The notes under the pieces were generated by a model. It made no database searches. It saw only the letters and a list, made by a program, of their open reading frames with translations, and was not told where the DNA came from. From contig JBCAQO010000002.1 in NCBI GenBank assembly GCA_039111635.1, forward strand, positions 1,550,001 to 1,614,000: a stretch of DNA of 64,000 nt, given 5' to 3'. Numbering within the stretch: the first letter of the stretch is position 1; the number at the start of each line of letters is the position of its first letter. Origin of the DNA: Heterobasidion occidentale. Taxonomy: Eukaryota; Basidiomycota; Agaricomycetes; Russulales; Bondarzewiaceae. This document shows, piece by piece, positions 22,980 through 34,703 of this stretch. The position numbers and the translations under genes are program-made.

Positions 22980-25260
22980 ATAAAAGGGAGAAGAGGACTA
23001 GATTAAAGAGTTGAAGATGTGGAGAGACCAGATGCAAAAACTGTATGGCAAGCTAAACCATATTCAAAATGTATAAGGAGAAATTAAAGATGCACCCTAT
23101 CAAGATAGGATCTAGGGCTTTCTGTAGAGCCTTTTTAATTTGCACCAGTATTTATCAGACAAGTCAAGAATGAAGAGCTTAAGATAGACAAGTACTCAAT
23201 ATTATTAAAGCTAATGCTATCCACTATATTAAAACAAATTAGTATCGCAAAATGCACTGAAGGGAACAATATTACAGGCAAAACTTTTGGTAGCATTAAT
23301 GTCATACTATGTGGAGACCACCATTAATTCCCACCAACTCTGCTAGTTGCATACAAAAAAGGCAACCCACTTTATTAGTTATCAAATCTAGCAGTTCATG
23401 ACATAGAGAGCTATGTAAGTAAAAATATTTTCAATAACTTTTAAGATGTCATTGTCTTACAAAAACTTGTTTGAAAAGGACTGTTGTTTTTACACAGCAT
23501 ATACAATCTTTGCTCTATTTATAGTCTAGAATAGACTAATATTAAAACTTGTTTTTGACTTAAATTATACAAAGAATTTTAATTAATGCTCATCAGATTA
23601 TTTTTCATGTATGTATTGTTTATTATTTATAGCACTGTTATAAGTCCATACTTCTTGGTTTTTTAATATTATACGAGCTGTAAAATAATGAAATCTATAA
23701 TTAATAATTTCTCTTAAATAGTATAAAGTTAAGATATCTCAATATTTACATTAATATTTTCTTGGATATTATTAATCTTTAGATATAAAATCAATGATAA
23801 ATGCTGAAGTTTTACTATTCTATTAAAATAATTATTGTATGTTATATACTTACTTTTATCTATTTTACTAAATAATAATTTGATAATTGTTTTGTAAGAC
23901 ATATACCCATTGTACCTTAATCTACAATATACAAGTAATTGCTTAAACTTCAGCTATATATGACATTGCCATAACTTAATGATGACTGTAGATATTGTGA
24001 TATTATATGATATAAAGCAGATATTTTTATATTTTTGTGTTTATTAGCTCAAAATATTTTAGAGTTAAGGTTATTTAGAATTATATAAATACTATCTCTT
24101 GTATAATTGATATTGAATTGTGTTTGATTGATTGCACTAGTTAAAATATTTAATAAAGTCCTTTCATTATTGTATATTTTTATTATTAATTAATAATTAA
24201 ACAATAAATAAATCATCATATGCATAGCTTTATGTCTTCTTATTCTATATAAATCCATAAGGATATATAAGAGTTCTTGGCTAATTTTTCTGTTTTTTAG
24301 GATAGATATACTATTGCTATTTTTATTTTTAAATTTATATTTATCTAAAACTTAATCATCTATGTTTTTTATATATAGATTTTTTATTTTTTTATTTTTT
24401 ATTATTTTTTTGATATATAACCTTAACTATTACTTAAAGCCTCAAGATTTTTTAATCATTGTATAGAAATCTACACTATTTTAAAGAATGATGTATATTT
24501 ATAGGAATATGATCTTGTTTTTTTCATTCTTTGTTCTAATTTTCTAAATTTCTACTATAAGTTACTAGACTTTGAACCTCCAGTAATTTTTTTAACATCA
24601 AAACTTAGAAAATTTACAATATTGTGATTACACTAAAGCTAATATAAATCTTGTAAATTTTAGGATTACAGAAAAACAAAATACCAAACCTAACTTTATG
24701 ACTCTAAGTTTTGTGATATGTCAATTATTACTTTGTTTAATATTTATAAAGATAAAATCAATGATTTAGATATAATACAATTTGTGAAAAATCAAAATCA
24801 ACAAGTTACCACTTTTTATTCTAAAGACTCATAAACTTTATCAAACACTTCTAATAAATCAATTAAAAACAAAACAAAATATATTCAATTTCTTATATAC
24901 TACTAACACAATAGATATAAATACACAAAACAACATATAAAATTTATCACATGCTGATACTGAAAACTATTTTGGAAAACTTACATTATGTATAAGACTA
25001 CCAATTATGATTAAATGTAATGAAGCTACTAAATACTGTGTAACTAATAGAGCAAAAGGTAAAGTAGTAGGATGGAAAACTAGCTAGCTATATAAAGAAT
25101 ATTCTATTCTTGATATTGTATTTGTCAAACTAATAAATCCACCTTTCTCAATTTAATTAGACAATTTGCTATTAAATACTATGCCTTTTATAGCTTAAAC
25201 CTTAGATATTAAGTGTAACATACCTAATGATCAAGTTTTAACTATTTGACATAGCCAAGT
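22980..25260 (+). pseudogene. Helitron 2 PIF1-type helicase relic
   Basis: About 23,255-23,390 reads KTFGSINVILCGDHH, a stop, then FPPTLLVAYKKGNPLY, the Walker B region of PIF1-like helicases (normally FGGINVILCGDFHQFPP). The interval 23.4-24.7 kb is too AT-rich to read. 24,757-24,955 reads DKINDLDIIQFVKNQNQQV. 24,965-25,250 reads FGKLTLCIRLPIMIKCNEAT, then KVVGWKTS, then LDIVFVKLINPP and NIPNDQVLTI, the C-terminal helicase motifs. At least ten stops or shifts. The enzyme would unwind DNA during rolling-circle transposition. Confidence 0.75.
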
Positions 25261-25789
25261 TTCTATTATTCTAATCTAGGTTAGACCTAACTGTTAAGCT
25301 AGGCTATCTGTGTCATAACAGCATTTTGGCTGGCCGAAAGGAAGGCTCCATCTAGGTTAAAGTGCCCACTGATAATGGCAAAGCCAATGAAAGTTTTCTG
25401 GCCAACGCTATAAGTGGCATACATACTAGACACAATCTTATGCTATAGGCAAAAAGCAACTTAAGGTGTAACATATCAGAAATATTGATACCACTAAAAT
25501 AAAGGTGCCAGTAAGGAGGCTATAAATTGAGATTGGGGACAAGATTAAATAGTCAAGTATAATTAAAATGAGAAGCGGTATCAGTAAGTACATTCTAATT
25601 GGAAAAGAGCCAAACTGTGAAAAAAGTTAAATTGAGGCAGCATATTAAATTAAGAAAGTGGCATAGAAGCTCTATAACTGGGGTAAAGTGATTTCATAGC
25701 ATGAGAAATGCTTGAACAACAGCTTGATTGTCAACATAAAAGATAATGTGCCGGCTAACAAAATTTAGGCCCTAGCAAAGGAGGATGTA
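25261..25789. other. Old sequence between Helitron 2 and the DIRS-like relic
   Basis: A few CpGs remain (25,334, GGCCGAAAGG). No frame is convincing. It may contain the downstream part of the minus-strand RT element that follows. Confidence 0.35.
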
Positions 25790-26443
25790 GACTAGCAAAA
25801 AAGGGTGTAGAGGATAGCATACAGTTCTTTGTACTAAATATCTTAGCCTTGGAGCCAACAGGAAAGATAGAAAGAGAACTATTGTGAGCTTATAGCTTTG
25901 CCGATCTCTTTCATACCACTAATATTCATGTAGATGTGAACCTCAGCACTGCTTGGCATCAATAGCTAGATTCTGTTCCATGCAATAATAATATCTTGCC
26001 ACCAATCAAGATCACATTAGAGCATGTGAGGCACGTGCCAATATATAAGTGATTGGTATGAAATAATACCATAAATTAGAAAACATGGTATAAAAATGCC
26101 CGCAAGAGGGGCACTACCTGCAATATAAGTTGTAGGTAGCCTACAAGTTCCTGTAGCTATAAGAGTGTATAAAAGGGCTATGTGGACCATTTTGTGAAGA
26201 TCATGCAGAATATCAAGCTTTGGAGCAGGGAGCCTAGCCTTTATTGTGATAGAGTTGAGTTCTAGACCCAGGTACTCTAGGTATGTTACTAGACCTAGAG
26301 TCTTCTTAGGCTGGAGGTGAAGACTAAGGGTATGGCCAAGCTTTATAATCTAGTCCTTTGGGGCAAAGACATTTAAGAATAGCATGTTGGGGGAAAAATT
26401 TGCAAAAAAGTCATTAAGATAGTATTAGAGGCAGCTAGGGATA
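25790..26443 (-). pseudogene. DIRS-like reverse transcriptase/RNase H relic, part 2
   Basis: On the minus strand from 26,443: YYLNDFF (the RT catalytic box, Y-L-D-D with the first Asp as Asn), then YLEYLGLELNSITIKARLPA, then PKLDILHDL. After a gap comes DLDWWQDIIIAWNRI and then EVHIYMNISGMKEIGKAI, which has the spacing of WW...WNG.S...IxTDASGxxGxG. That string of motifs is typical of DIRS/Ngaro-type tyrosine-recombinase retroelements. No recombinase is visible. The N-terminal part of the frame resumes at 35,541, beyond element B. Confidence 0.65.
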
Positions 26444-27275
26444 TGTTAAGACCTGGTTTTCGCACGTAATGTGCCAGGAGGCTCCTAAGTCACTGAGGGA
26501 TGCCAAATCCAAGTGCGTCCGATAAAAGCACCAGCGGCTAACTGAGTGCATAATTCGGAATGCATGAGAGATTTGTGATAGTATTGTGTCTCCAAGAAGG
26601 CACAAAGGTTTTCCCACAGGTGTGAGGGTACAACCTGGTGTGGGCCTGGATGGCAGTAGATATGCTGCCCACTAAAGTCGAGATAGAATACTGCTAGTCC
26701 TGTGTAGAACTCAGCCAGTATTGAGATGACAACTGAGTGGTTGAGGATGATGATAGAGAAAAGCATAGAGACAAGTTAAACCAATGTTTAATCAGATGTT
26801 CTATTGACAATCAAAGGTCTGGCCTAATGGCAAAGACTATGATGTAGCAGAGGTATGGCTAGTACCAAAGGTCAAGAGTAAGAACAGGTAGAGTAACAAA
26901 GGTGAACGAGCTGGCGATACAGGTATCTGGCTCGTTCTATATATATGTAGTCTAGTTTAGGGCAAGATCGACAGAAGGTCCGTGCTTCTTAAGGTACCGA
27001 GGTAAATAGAAGCAAACAATCAATGATCGAAGAATCAACGAACAAAACATTGGGGCAGGAACAGGAACCAGGAACAGGGTCAGGGTCAGGAACTGTTCAG
27101 GTAACTGTGATGATGTGATCGCTGATCAGAGGTAAAAGATAAGATAAGATAACCGAGTGTCTGTTGGTGAAGTCAAAGGGTCGGTCACCAGGTATAGGTT
27201 ATATCTGTTGGTCATAGACCACTTGTCATATAATCAGGTGATCATATATCATGTGTTATGAGCCGGCTCTTAACA
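26444..27275 (-). repeat. 3' LTR of element B (family E, 832 bp)
   Basis: Ends are TG...CA, with TGTTAAGACC at the left and CTCTTAACA at the right. It is nearly identical to the right LTR: C/T at 26,457, a 2-nt gap near 26,502, TG for CG near 26,562, one extra TA in a TATATA run near 26,940, and one A/G near 27,190. A TATATATAGAACG box on the minus strand near 26,945 is the likely promoter. A GGAACAGGAACCAGGAACAG microsatellite lies at about 27,057. Confidence 0.95.
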
Positions 27276-27292
27276 CCACCCCCCTTTCTAAC
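27276..27292 (-). other. Polypurine tract of element B
   Basis: On the minus strand the sequence directly before the 3' LTR reads AGAAAGGGGGGTGG, a classic plus-strand primer. It fixes which LTR is the 3' one and hence the direction of transcription. Confidence 0.85.
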
Positions 27293-27537
27293 CTCGGCCT
27301 CACATATAGCGCAATGGGTAATGGTTGGTTGGGTTGCACGATATGCAGGCCAAGGCAAAAGTCGGGTAGTGCTATGCAATGATAGAGTGGGGATTGACTA
27401 GGCGTGAGTCAGGCAAAGTGGAAGCATAATAATGCATGGTCTGGGATGTTGGTTTGACTAGTGTCTAGCCAGTGTTGATGGGCGTGGCATGGGTAGAGCA
27501 GAGAGCGAGGGTAAAGACGGTGATGATGAGGAGTCAG
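27293..27537 (-). repeat. 3' untranslated part of B with a ~60-bp tandem repeat
   Basis: 27,479-27,540 and 27,541-27,601 are two copies of a unit containing GGGCGTGGCATGGGT, then GAGGGTAAAG.CGGTGATGA.GAGGAGTCAGG. The rest of the interval up to the polypurine tract shows no gene. Confidence 0.75.
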
Positions 27538-28998
27538 GGTGGGCGTGGCATGGGTGGAACGGGGAATGAGGGTAAAGTCGGTGATGACGAGGAGTCAGGA
27601 CTGGTAGGGAATATCTGAGGGGATGGCTCAGATGGTGGCGTGTGTGCATATGTGTCGATGTCGTGCAGAGCGCGGAGCGTGAGCATGACCTTGACTGCGT
27701 TGTATATGGCAACGCGCGGGTCCCATTCGTTAGGCATTCTCCTTGGGGGGTTGGTAGGAGAGATCTAGTGGTTTGTACAGCTCTGGGTTACTGTACCACT
27801 TGCTGTCTAGCAGAGGAGGGGGTGCGAATAGAGGGTGGTCAAGGGAGAGTGGGGAGATTCCAGGCGTTGGGCTCTCTAATATAGGCCCTGCTTCATTTGG
27901 TCCTACTTGGCCAATCTGCTGGGTTTGAATCTCTTGCCATCGCTGTTCCTCTCTGGATATTTCTGGTTCCAACTCCGCAATAGGCGATCGGCCAAGATCG
28001 TCTTTGGTGTCCATGGCGTTGGAGTTGATAGTTAATCAGCCAAGATTACTTTTGGTGTCCTTCCATAGCAGTTTGCTAGTTGGGGTGGTTCTCTAAGGGG
28101 CTTCGTCTGTCGAAGCGCTACTCATAGTGCTTGAGCGAGGGGTGGGGTAATTCGTTTCCTGCGGTATTGTGATAGATAGTGCTGGCCGTCTTGTGTGTGT
28201 GTTTAGACTGTCAATATCCATGCCACCTAGTAGCCGTCCAGGGGTATCCTTGATTGATAGGTCTCCTAATTCTTCGGCCACGTCAAATTCATGTTGCTCG
28301 TCTTCGGAGTTTACCTGTATGTCTCCGTCAGAGTTGGGGGTACTGGGGGTACGAGGAGGTGTATCCTCGTCTGAGTTGATATCTTTCGCTGAGACGTGCC
28401 AAGCGCTGCTCCTGTATCGTGTAGGGGGTTCTTTTGCTGTGATGCGCCAAGCACCACTTTCATATGGTGTATATGGCGTGGGGGGTGTTTGTTCCATAGG
28501 CGCGGAGGAAGGGGTGAGTCCCGTCGGTGAATAGGACATTCCTAAGTCTGTTTCATCATCATCTTCATCATCTTCTTCAAAGATTGGGGAGAGGGGTCCT
28601 TTCCTCCATTCTCCGTTGACGCTGTCTAGGTCCATAGCATCTTCTTATATTTCTTCATCCAGCGAGTAATCCGAGCCTTCATCCGTATAGCCTTCATCAG
28701 CATTTTGATAAGATGTGTCTTCCGGTTCTGGTGTGTGGACCAAGCCTTCTTCTGATCCATTGTCTTCATCGGCATTTTGACGAAGTGAATCCTTCTTCCA
28801 AGCGAGTCCCTTGGTCATTTGTCTCTCTAGGTCCTTGACTGCGCGGTATCTCCAATTCAATACTTGTTCGTCCGCATTCTTCCTGGCCCATGTTGATTTC
28901 TGGGATTTCCTTGACTTGTGTTTGACTCCGGAGGAATATGTCGGTGTGTGAGAGGAGTGGGAAGGGGCCACCTTCATTTCCTGAGCGCGTCCGCGTTT
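27538..28998 (-). pseudogene. Element B accessory (third) ORF, broken
   Basis: Downstream of pol, the minus strand carries frames 28977-28645, 28635-28093, 28014-27730 and 27737-27534 that join into one acidic, Ser/Thr/Pro-rich protein of roughly 450 residues. Stretches include FEEDDEDDDETDLG, PPTPYTPYESGAWRI and PTPGISPLSLDHPLF. About three stops and one or two shifts separate the pieces. Two short units, QNADEDNG and QNADEGY, recur. No domain is recognised. Location between pol and the polypurine tract matches the intact third ORF of element C, although sequence similarity to it is weak (shared TPGI context only). Confidence 0.6.
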
Positions 28999-29039
28999 AT
29001 TCGTCCGAGTGCTCTTTCCTAGACTCTCCGCATCGTAGA

Positions 29040-32000
29040 TAAGGTTCTTCCCTTGTCAATGCATAATGATCTGTCCACTGGGTAACAATGGTTGGGCCTT
29101 CTTGATTCCCAACCTGATTTCTGTTGGCGTCACGCCGGTAGCTAGGAGCCATCTTCCTAGCTTTGTCTTTCTGAGCTTTTACCTGTATTCTTCATCCATT
29201 ATGGATGCTCGTATGTGTGCGACTGTGGCTCCCGTGGCTAGTAGTTTCTTCCCTATTGGGTGAACAAGTAACTTGCGCCTTATGGATTCTTCCTGTATAG
29301 CGGTTTCTGCCTGTTTAACTGTTAGTCCTGTGCCTAGTAGTTTCTTTCCTGCTGATGTCTGTGTCAGCTTCTGTCTCAAGGTTTCTTCCTATATTGTGGT
29401 CTCTGCCTGTTGAACCGTTAAACCTGCGTCGAGTAGTTTCTTCCCTACCAAGGTCTTCATCAGCCAAATTTGTCTGTCGCACAGTTCCACTATTTGGTTT
29501 CTGTCGAGTGCGAGTTGTAATTCCCGAGTAGACAGCTCCATGCCTTGGACTGCCAGTGGGTATTTCCTGTGGAAGTTGCTAACTTCCTCCTTTGCGTTCT
29601 TGACCGCGTCCGCTGATTCCCATGAGTTGTTGGATTCCGGGTACCCTTTCTATTTGACTAGGTATTGTAGGGTCTTCCAACATCCAAAGCGGCGGGATGC
29701 TATAATTCTTTCAACCTTGAATTCTTCCTGTCCTTCGATGAGGTCGGGTGGAGGTTTCCTATAGTTTGGACCGTGAGTGGTGTTCTCCTTGTACATAGTT
29801 AACCGCGAGGCATAGAAGACGTTGTGTATCTTTCTCCAATTCTTCAGCAACTCCAGCCGATAGTTAACCGTCCCTATGGTGTCCAAAATCTTGAATGGCC
29901 CAAATCTCTTTGGCCTTAACTTCTCCAAGGGGTAATTTGTGTGTATGTTCTTTCCGTCGAGCCATACTTGATCTCCTGTCTTGAATGAGGAAAGTTCTAC
30001 CCCAAACTTGTTGTACTGAGTCTTCATGGATTCTGCTGCAATTTCCAAACTGGCCTTTGCTTCTTGCTGTGCTTTCTTTAACAGTTCTAGGCGCTTGTCG
30101 GCAGTGGGTACATTTGTGTTTCCGACAATTGCAGGGTAAGCTCTTGGTTGGTATCCATGAAGGAGCTCGAATGGCGAGATCTTCGTTGCCGAGTGTTGGC
30201 GTGAGTTGTGGGCATATTCCGCGTAGGGAATAAGTTTGGCCCAGTCGTCCTGTGTGGAGCTGCAAAATGCCCTGAGGTATTGCTCCAGTTCCTGGTTCAT
30301 CCACTCCATTGCTCTATCCATCTGTGGGTGGTAAGCTGTGCTGAGGGATGACTTGATTCCTAATTCTTCTAGTAGCGCCTATGCTACTTTAGACGCAAAT
30401 TGTGTTCCGCGGTCCGAAATTATCTTGTCTGGTAATCCGTACCATCGGCATGTGTGATCTAAGAGTAATTTCGCTGTGCCATCGGAATTGATCGTCTTCT
30501 TGCAAGGGGTGATGATCGTTGTCTTTGTTAACCGATCCGTGACCACGTGTATTGAGTTGTATCCATTTGACTCCAGGAGATCTGTAATAAACTCCATAGT
30601 GATTGTTCCGAATGGTCGGTCCGGTATCTCTATTGGTTGTAACGGCACCATTGTTGGGTGTGTGTCGTTCTTCGTTGATTGACATATTGCGCATCCTTCC
30701 ATGTATTGCTGTACCATGTTAGACATTCCAGGCCAAGTATAGTCTTGACCGACTGACACCAGGGTACCTCTAACTTCTGGATGTCCCGCTGTTCGATTGT
30801 TGTAATGCCATTTGATTATGTCCCTTCGTAGTTCTCCGTTTGATGGTACGTAAACCTTTCCGCAATGTAGTACAAGACCGTCCTCTTCGTTCCATTCCTG
30901 CAAGCCTTTCTTAAGGGATCTGGGTCCGAGTTCATTGACCTGTTTCAGTATTTTCAATAGCCAGGGGTCTTCTTTGTTTCCTGCTATGATGCGGTCCCTA
31001 AGCTCTGTCTCAATCATGGTAACCACTGTTCTTTCCGTTGCCCTAAGGTAGAAGATCTTCTGTGGATCGAGAGGTTCTATTGGATCTGTTGCGCCGAGAT
31101 GGATAGATCAGATGTTTGTTGCTTCTGTGAAGGGGGTCCGGGAGTTTGGCTGGGCTATTTTATCGAAAATTTCCGGCCCCAGGAGGACTTCTCCCGAATT
31201 ATCTAATTCCACCCCCTCTTTATGGTCTGGCCTCCGAGACAGACCGTCCGATTTATTTGTAGTCCCCGCCTTGTGTGTGAGTTTGTAGTCGAAGCATGAC
31301 AAATAAAGCGACTACCGGGCTTGTCAACAATTTAGTTTCTGCGATGTCCTGAACCATTTCAGATTCTTGTGATCGGTCCAGATGTCGACCTGGTGTGTGG
31401 CGCCTTCCAAGTAATGTCTCCATGCTTCGAACGACCATACTACCGCCAGAAGTTCCTTGTTGTATATCGGGTAGTTTCATTCTGCGGGTGCGAGGGATTT
31501 CAATATGTAGGCACATGAGTGCCACTTGCCATCCTTGGCCTGTTGCGAGAGTACTGCACCTGTAGCAAAATCAGAGGCATCACATTCAATGTGGAATGGC
31601 TGTTCCGTATTCGGCATGATTAGTACAGGTGACTCCGTGAATGCTTTCCTAAGTCGTTGGAAAGCCTGCTCGCATCCTGGGGTCCATTCCCAGGCGTGTT
31701 CTTTTTGTGTTAACTTGAATAGCGGTCGTGCTACTTTCGAGTAATCCTTTATAAATCTACGATAGAAATTGCAGAATCCAAGGAAGGATTGTACTTCCTT
31801 GACGCGAGTAGGCGTCGGCCACTGCGCGATTCCTTCTACCTTGACTGGGTCCATTTCCAGGTGTCCATGCAAGATGACGTACCCTAAGTACGTCAGTTTG
31901 TTTTTGTGGAAATGGCATTTTGATGGTTGTAGGTAGAGATTGTTGTCCTTTAATATCTGTAGGACCTGCCGTACGATTTGGATGTGTTCTTCCATGGTCT

Positions 32001-33786
32001 TGGTGAATACCAAGATGTCATCCATATAGATTGTGACCTTCCCCGAGTAGATGAGGTCCTTGAAGAGCGAGTTCATCATTGTTTGGAAGGTGGCCAGCGA
32101 GTTTGTTAACCCGAAGTACATAATGAGGTGTTCATACATTCCTAGATTCGTTAGGAATGCGGCCTTGTGAATATCCTTCTCGAACATTTTTATGTTGTTG
32201 AAACCTGTGTCAACATCCATAAGCGAGAGGTATTCCGTGACCTTGAGTAGATCTAAAAGTTCCTGGATTATCGGCAGGGGGTACTTGTTCTTCATGGTTA
32301 TTTTGTTTGACCGTCAATAATCCATGACTGGCCGCAGTTTTCCATTCTTCTTTTTGACAAAAAAGAAGGGTGATGCTATGTGCGATTTGGATTCCCTGAT
32401 GAGTCCCTTAGCCAGATTTTCCTCTATAAATTTCTTGAGCTTGGCCTGTTCGACAGGACTTAGACTGTAGAGTTTTGGGCGTAGCGAGTGCTCCATGCCC
32501 TCCTTGATGTCAATGTGATGGTCCTATGGTCTTTCCGGTAGAAGCCGTCCTTTGGGTCGTCCGGTGAATACTTCTTTATAGTCCCAGTATTCCTTTGGCA
32601 CGATTTCCTCAAATGATAACTCTGGCTTTCCTTTTGCGGCTTCCTCCGCTAAGCGCTGTGAGTTAGTATGCTTGGTCTGTTTCTTTGGTTCCGGCCCGAG
32701 CGGGTCTTCGTGCTTTCCTCTAGGTTGCGACTTGTTCCTAAATTCTTCATGCACGCTCTAAGGCCACGACTGATTTTCCTTATCTTCACGTGTGCCCCTA
32801 GGCCACAATTTGTCTTCGCGCGTACCCCAAGGTCGTGACTTTTCTTTGTGCATGCCCTAAGGCTGCGACTTTTCCTGGGTTTTGGCTCTGTGGATATCTA
32901 CTCCTTCCTCGGAGTTGTTGTATAGTTCCAGTGCTTCTAGAGCTCCCGTTTCTAGGTACCTGACAAGGTATACTCCATCTTTGTCTAGGTTCGTGGAGGA
33001 AAGTGCGGGCTTGCCGCTACCGTCTTCCATTGCATCTTCTTCGGCCCATGTGGGAGCATCCATTTGTTTAGCCCGAGCACAAAGATGCGCATTCAACCTT
33101 CGGGTTGTGAACCCCGGATCTTTAGGTATTGTCCGCGAATGTGGTACTGTGGTGTTTCCCACTTTCCGGCCTGTCCTAGGTATTCCTGCCTTTTGTGATA
33201 GGATGCTGTAGTCCCGGTGCTAATAGCCCTCGGCCTCTATCCTGTTCTCCTCGAGGGTGGGGAATATTGTTTTCTTCTTGAAGGCTCTCTTGGCCTTGAC
33301 TGGCCCTCCTTGTATTAGGCAGGAGGGTGGGCATCTCGTGAGGTGCAGCCCGTAGGCGTGCCAGTCAACTTCTGGGTTGTGCTTTAACAACCAGGAAGTT
33401 CCTAAAATAACATCCTTCTTTCCTATATCCATGACAAATAATGAGGTCCGTTCCTGGCGCATTCCACGATTTTCTCCATGAATGCGGACGCCTAGATCTG
33501 CCCATGCAGTAATGGGCTTGTTTCCTAGTGGTTCTCCTCCCACATGATTTATGGGGATGGGTCGAGTAGGGATGGTTGCGACTCAATGTTCCTCTATGAA
33601 CTGGCGATTAATAAAATCACCGGTTGCTCCGCTGTCGATTAATGCAGAGGTTCTTGCCGTCCTGTTGGCTTCTATGAGGTCTACTTTAATCCGAAGTGAT
33701 GGTGCGCCTGTTTTTACAATCTGGGAGATCGAAGAGATCAAGATGGCTGGTTCAGGATCAACTTCAACTTCGACTTCTTTGCACAA
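29040..33786 (-). pseudogene. pol: Element B Pol (protease-RT-RNase H-integrase-chromodomain)
   Basis: In order on the minus strand: protease ALIDSGATGDFINRQF (33.6 kb) and ILGTSWLLKHNPEVDW (33.4 kb); RT FFFVKKKNGKLRPVMDY (32.3 kb), YMDDILVF (intact, 32.0 kb) and FLGFCNFYRRFIKDYSK; RNase H HIECDASDFATGAVLSQQ (31.6 kb); integrase zinc finger CAICQSTKNDTH (30.7 kb); core with MEFITDL instead of MDFITDL, SDRGTQFAS (30.4 kb) and NQELEQYLR; chromodomain-like YLVK, a stop, then KGYPESNNSWE (29.6 kb). About 15 stops occur; several are CGA-to-TGA or TGG/CAG-to-TAG changes. RT and RNase H active sites are kept, integrase is not. Confidence 0.92.
29097..29480 (-). repeat. Four 32-residue protein repeats after the B chromodomain
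   Basis: The pol frame after the chromodomain contains four consecutive 32-residue units (96-bp period; roughly 29,480-29,385, 29,384-29,289, 29,288-29,193, 29,192-29,097). Each has a GKKLL.(A/T)G.TV core (GRWLLATGVT in the last), preceded by a basic (I/L/Y)R.KL segment and followed by an (A/R)..(T/A/S/G)I..E stretch. A stop in the first unit and one at the third/fourth junction break the frame. I know of no family with this repeat. Confidence 0.75.
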
Positions 33787-33849
33787 GTGTGCGATCGGCG
33801 AGAACCAATTGCTTGTTGGAATAGGCGTTGGCTGGCGTCTATCCGAGAT

Positions 33850-34703
33850 CTATTCTAAGAGACGCTGGATCTCTGAAGCTTCTGTGAGCTTCTTTTCCTG
33901 GTATCGGTTCCGCTCTGGGGTTCCTTGCATCCTTTCCCATAGGGTCTTCTTTGGCTTCATGTTCCTTCGGTTTGAGCAGTTCCTTGCCCAGTGTCTTGGT
34001 TCACTGCAACTAAAACAAATGTAGTTATCAGTACCTTTGCGCTTTCTTTTTCTTCCTCGGTGTAGCGATAGGATTGGTCTGTAGGCTTCTTGAAAAGCCT
34101 CTTCTTCCATTGACTCTGCGTGCTTCCCTGTTTGAGTTATTAGATCTTCAAAACAATCTGGTACTCCGTCCTGAAGGACTCGCACGGCGAGTTCTTTCTT
34201 GAGTCCTCTCAGATAGTATTTTTTCTTGAGTTGGTCGTCTGCTCTGGCTGGGAGGGCGACCGCCCCAAACATCTGCGTGTACTGGACCCAATTTCTGTTT
34301 CCTTGGGTGACTTTCAGTAGTCGGTCTGGTACGCTGGGCAGCTGAAAGGCTTTGTCCAGGGGTTCTGGTTCTAGGGTCTTGGCGGTACTCATCTTCGCTG
34401 GCTGGGCGAAGGTTGGAGTAATGGGGTGTGATCCAGATAGAGATGGGGAACGTAATGTATCCGTCTCTTTTGAGTAGGTATCGGTACGGGGGTTGGTGGA
34501 GTAGCGGTCTGAACAAACTGTTGGTGATTTGGTTAAGCGCACTGCTAATGACCTCGGGTGGTTCTGCTACAAGGGTAATGGAGAGGGTGTGTGTTCGGCG
34601 TAAATCGCCTTTGTGTAATTGGAAGGTGATGACACCAACAATTTCAGTATTTAAAGAGGGTAGTCCGTCCAGAGTGAGGCAGGGGCAGGTAAGCTCGTTC
34701 AAG
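33850..34703 (-). pseudogene. gag: Element B Gag, shortened
   Basis: Starts directly after the 5' LTR. The first frame (34702-34440) reads LNTEIVGVITFQLHKGDLRR and shifts near 34,440 into a frame with MSTAKTLEPEPLDKAFQLP, then KKYYLRGLKKELAVRVLQDG, then a zinc knuckle CFSCSEPRHWARNC (CX2CX4HX4C) near 34,020. The usual 150 or so residues of the Retrotrans_gag fold between the N-terminus and YYLRGL are missing, so this looks like an internal deletion. Without a full gag the copy could not form particles alone. Confidence 0.7.

Larger units (their letters stand above)
19240..25260 (+). mobile_element. Decayed Helitron 2 (Rep plus PIF1-type helicase)
   Basis: The plus strand carries, in order, a Helitron Rep region (about 19.9-20.8 kb), a following zinc-binding-like stretch, and a PIF1-family helicase (23.1-25.26 kb). 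The spacing is enlarged by the tRNA-core repeat at 22.1 kb. Frames change often and stops are frequent. The replicon ends were not found. It is unrelated at close range to the younger Helitron 1 at 38.9-47.4 kb, whose Rep has a different N-terminus. Confidence 0.75.

Noticed and set aside
26485..26766. 93-aa ORF repeated at 34,750-35,028
   Set aside because: Both lie inside the two LTRs of element B. The repetition comes from LTR identity, not from a conserved protein.
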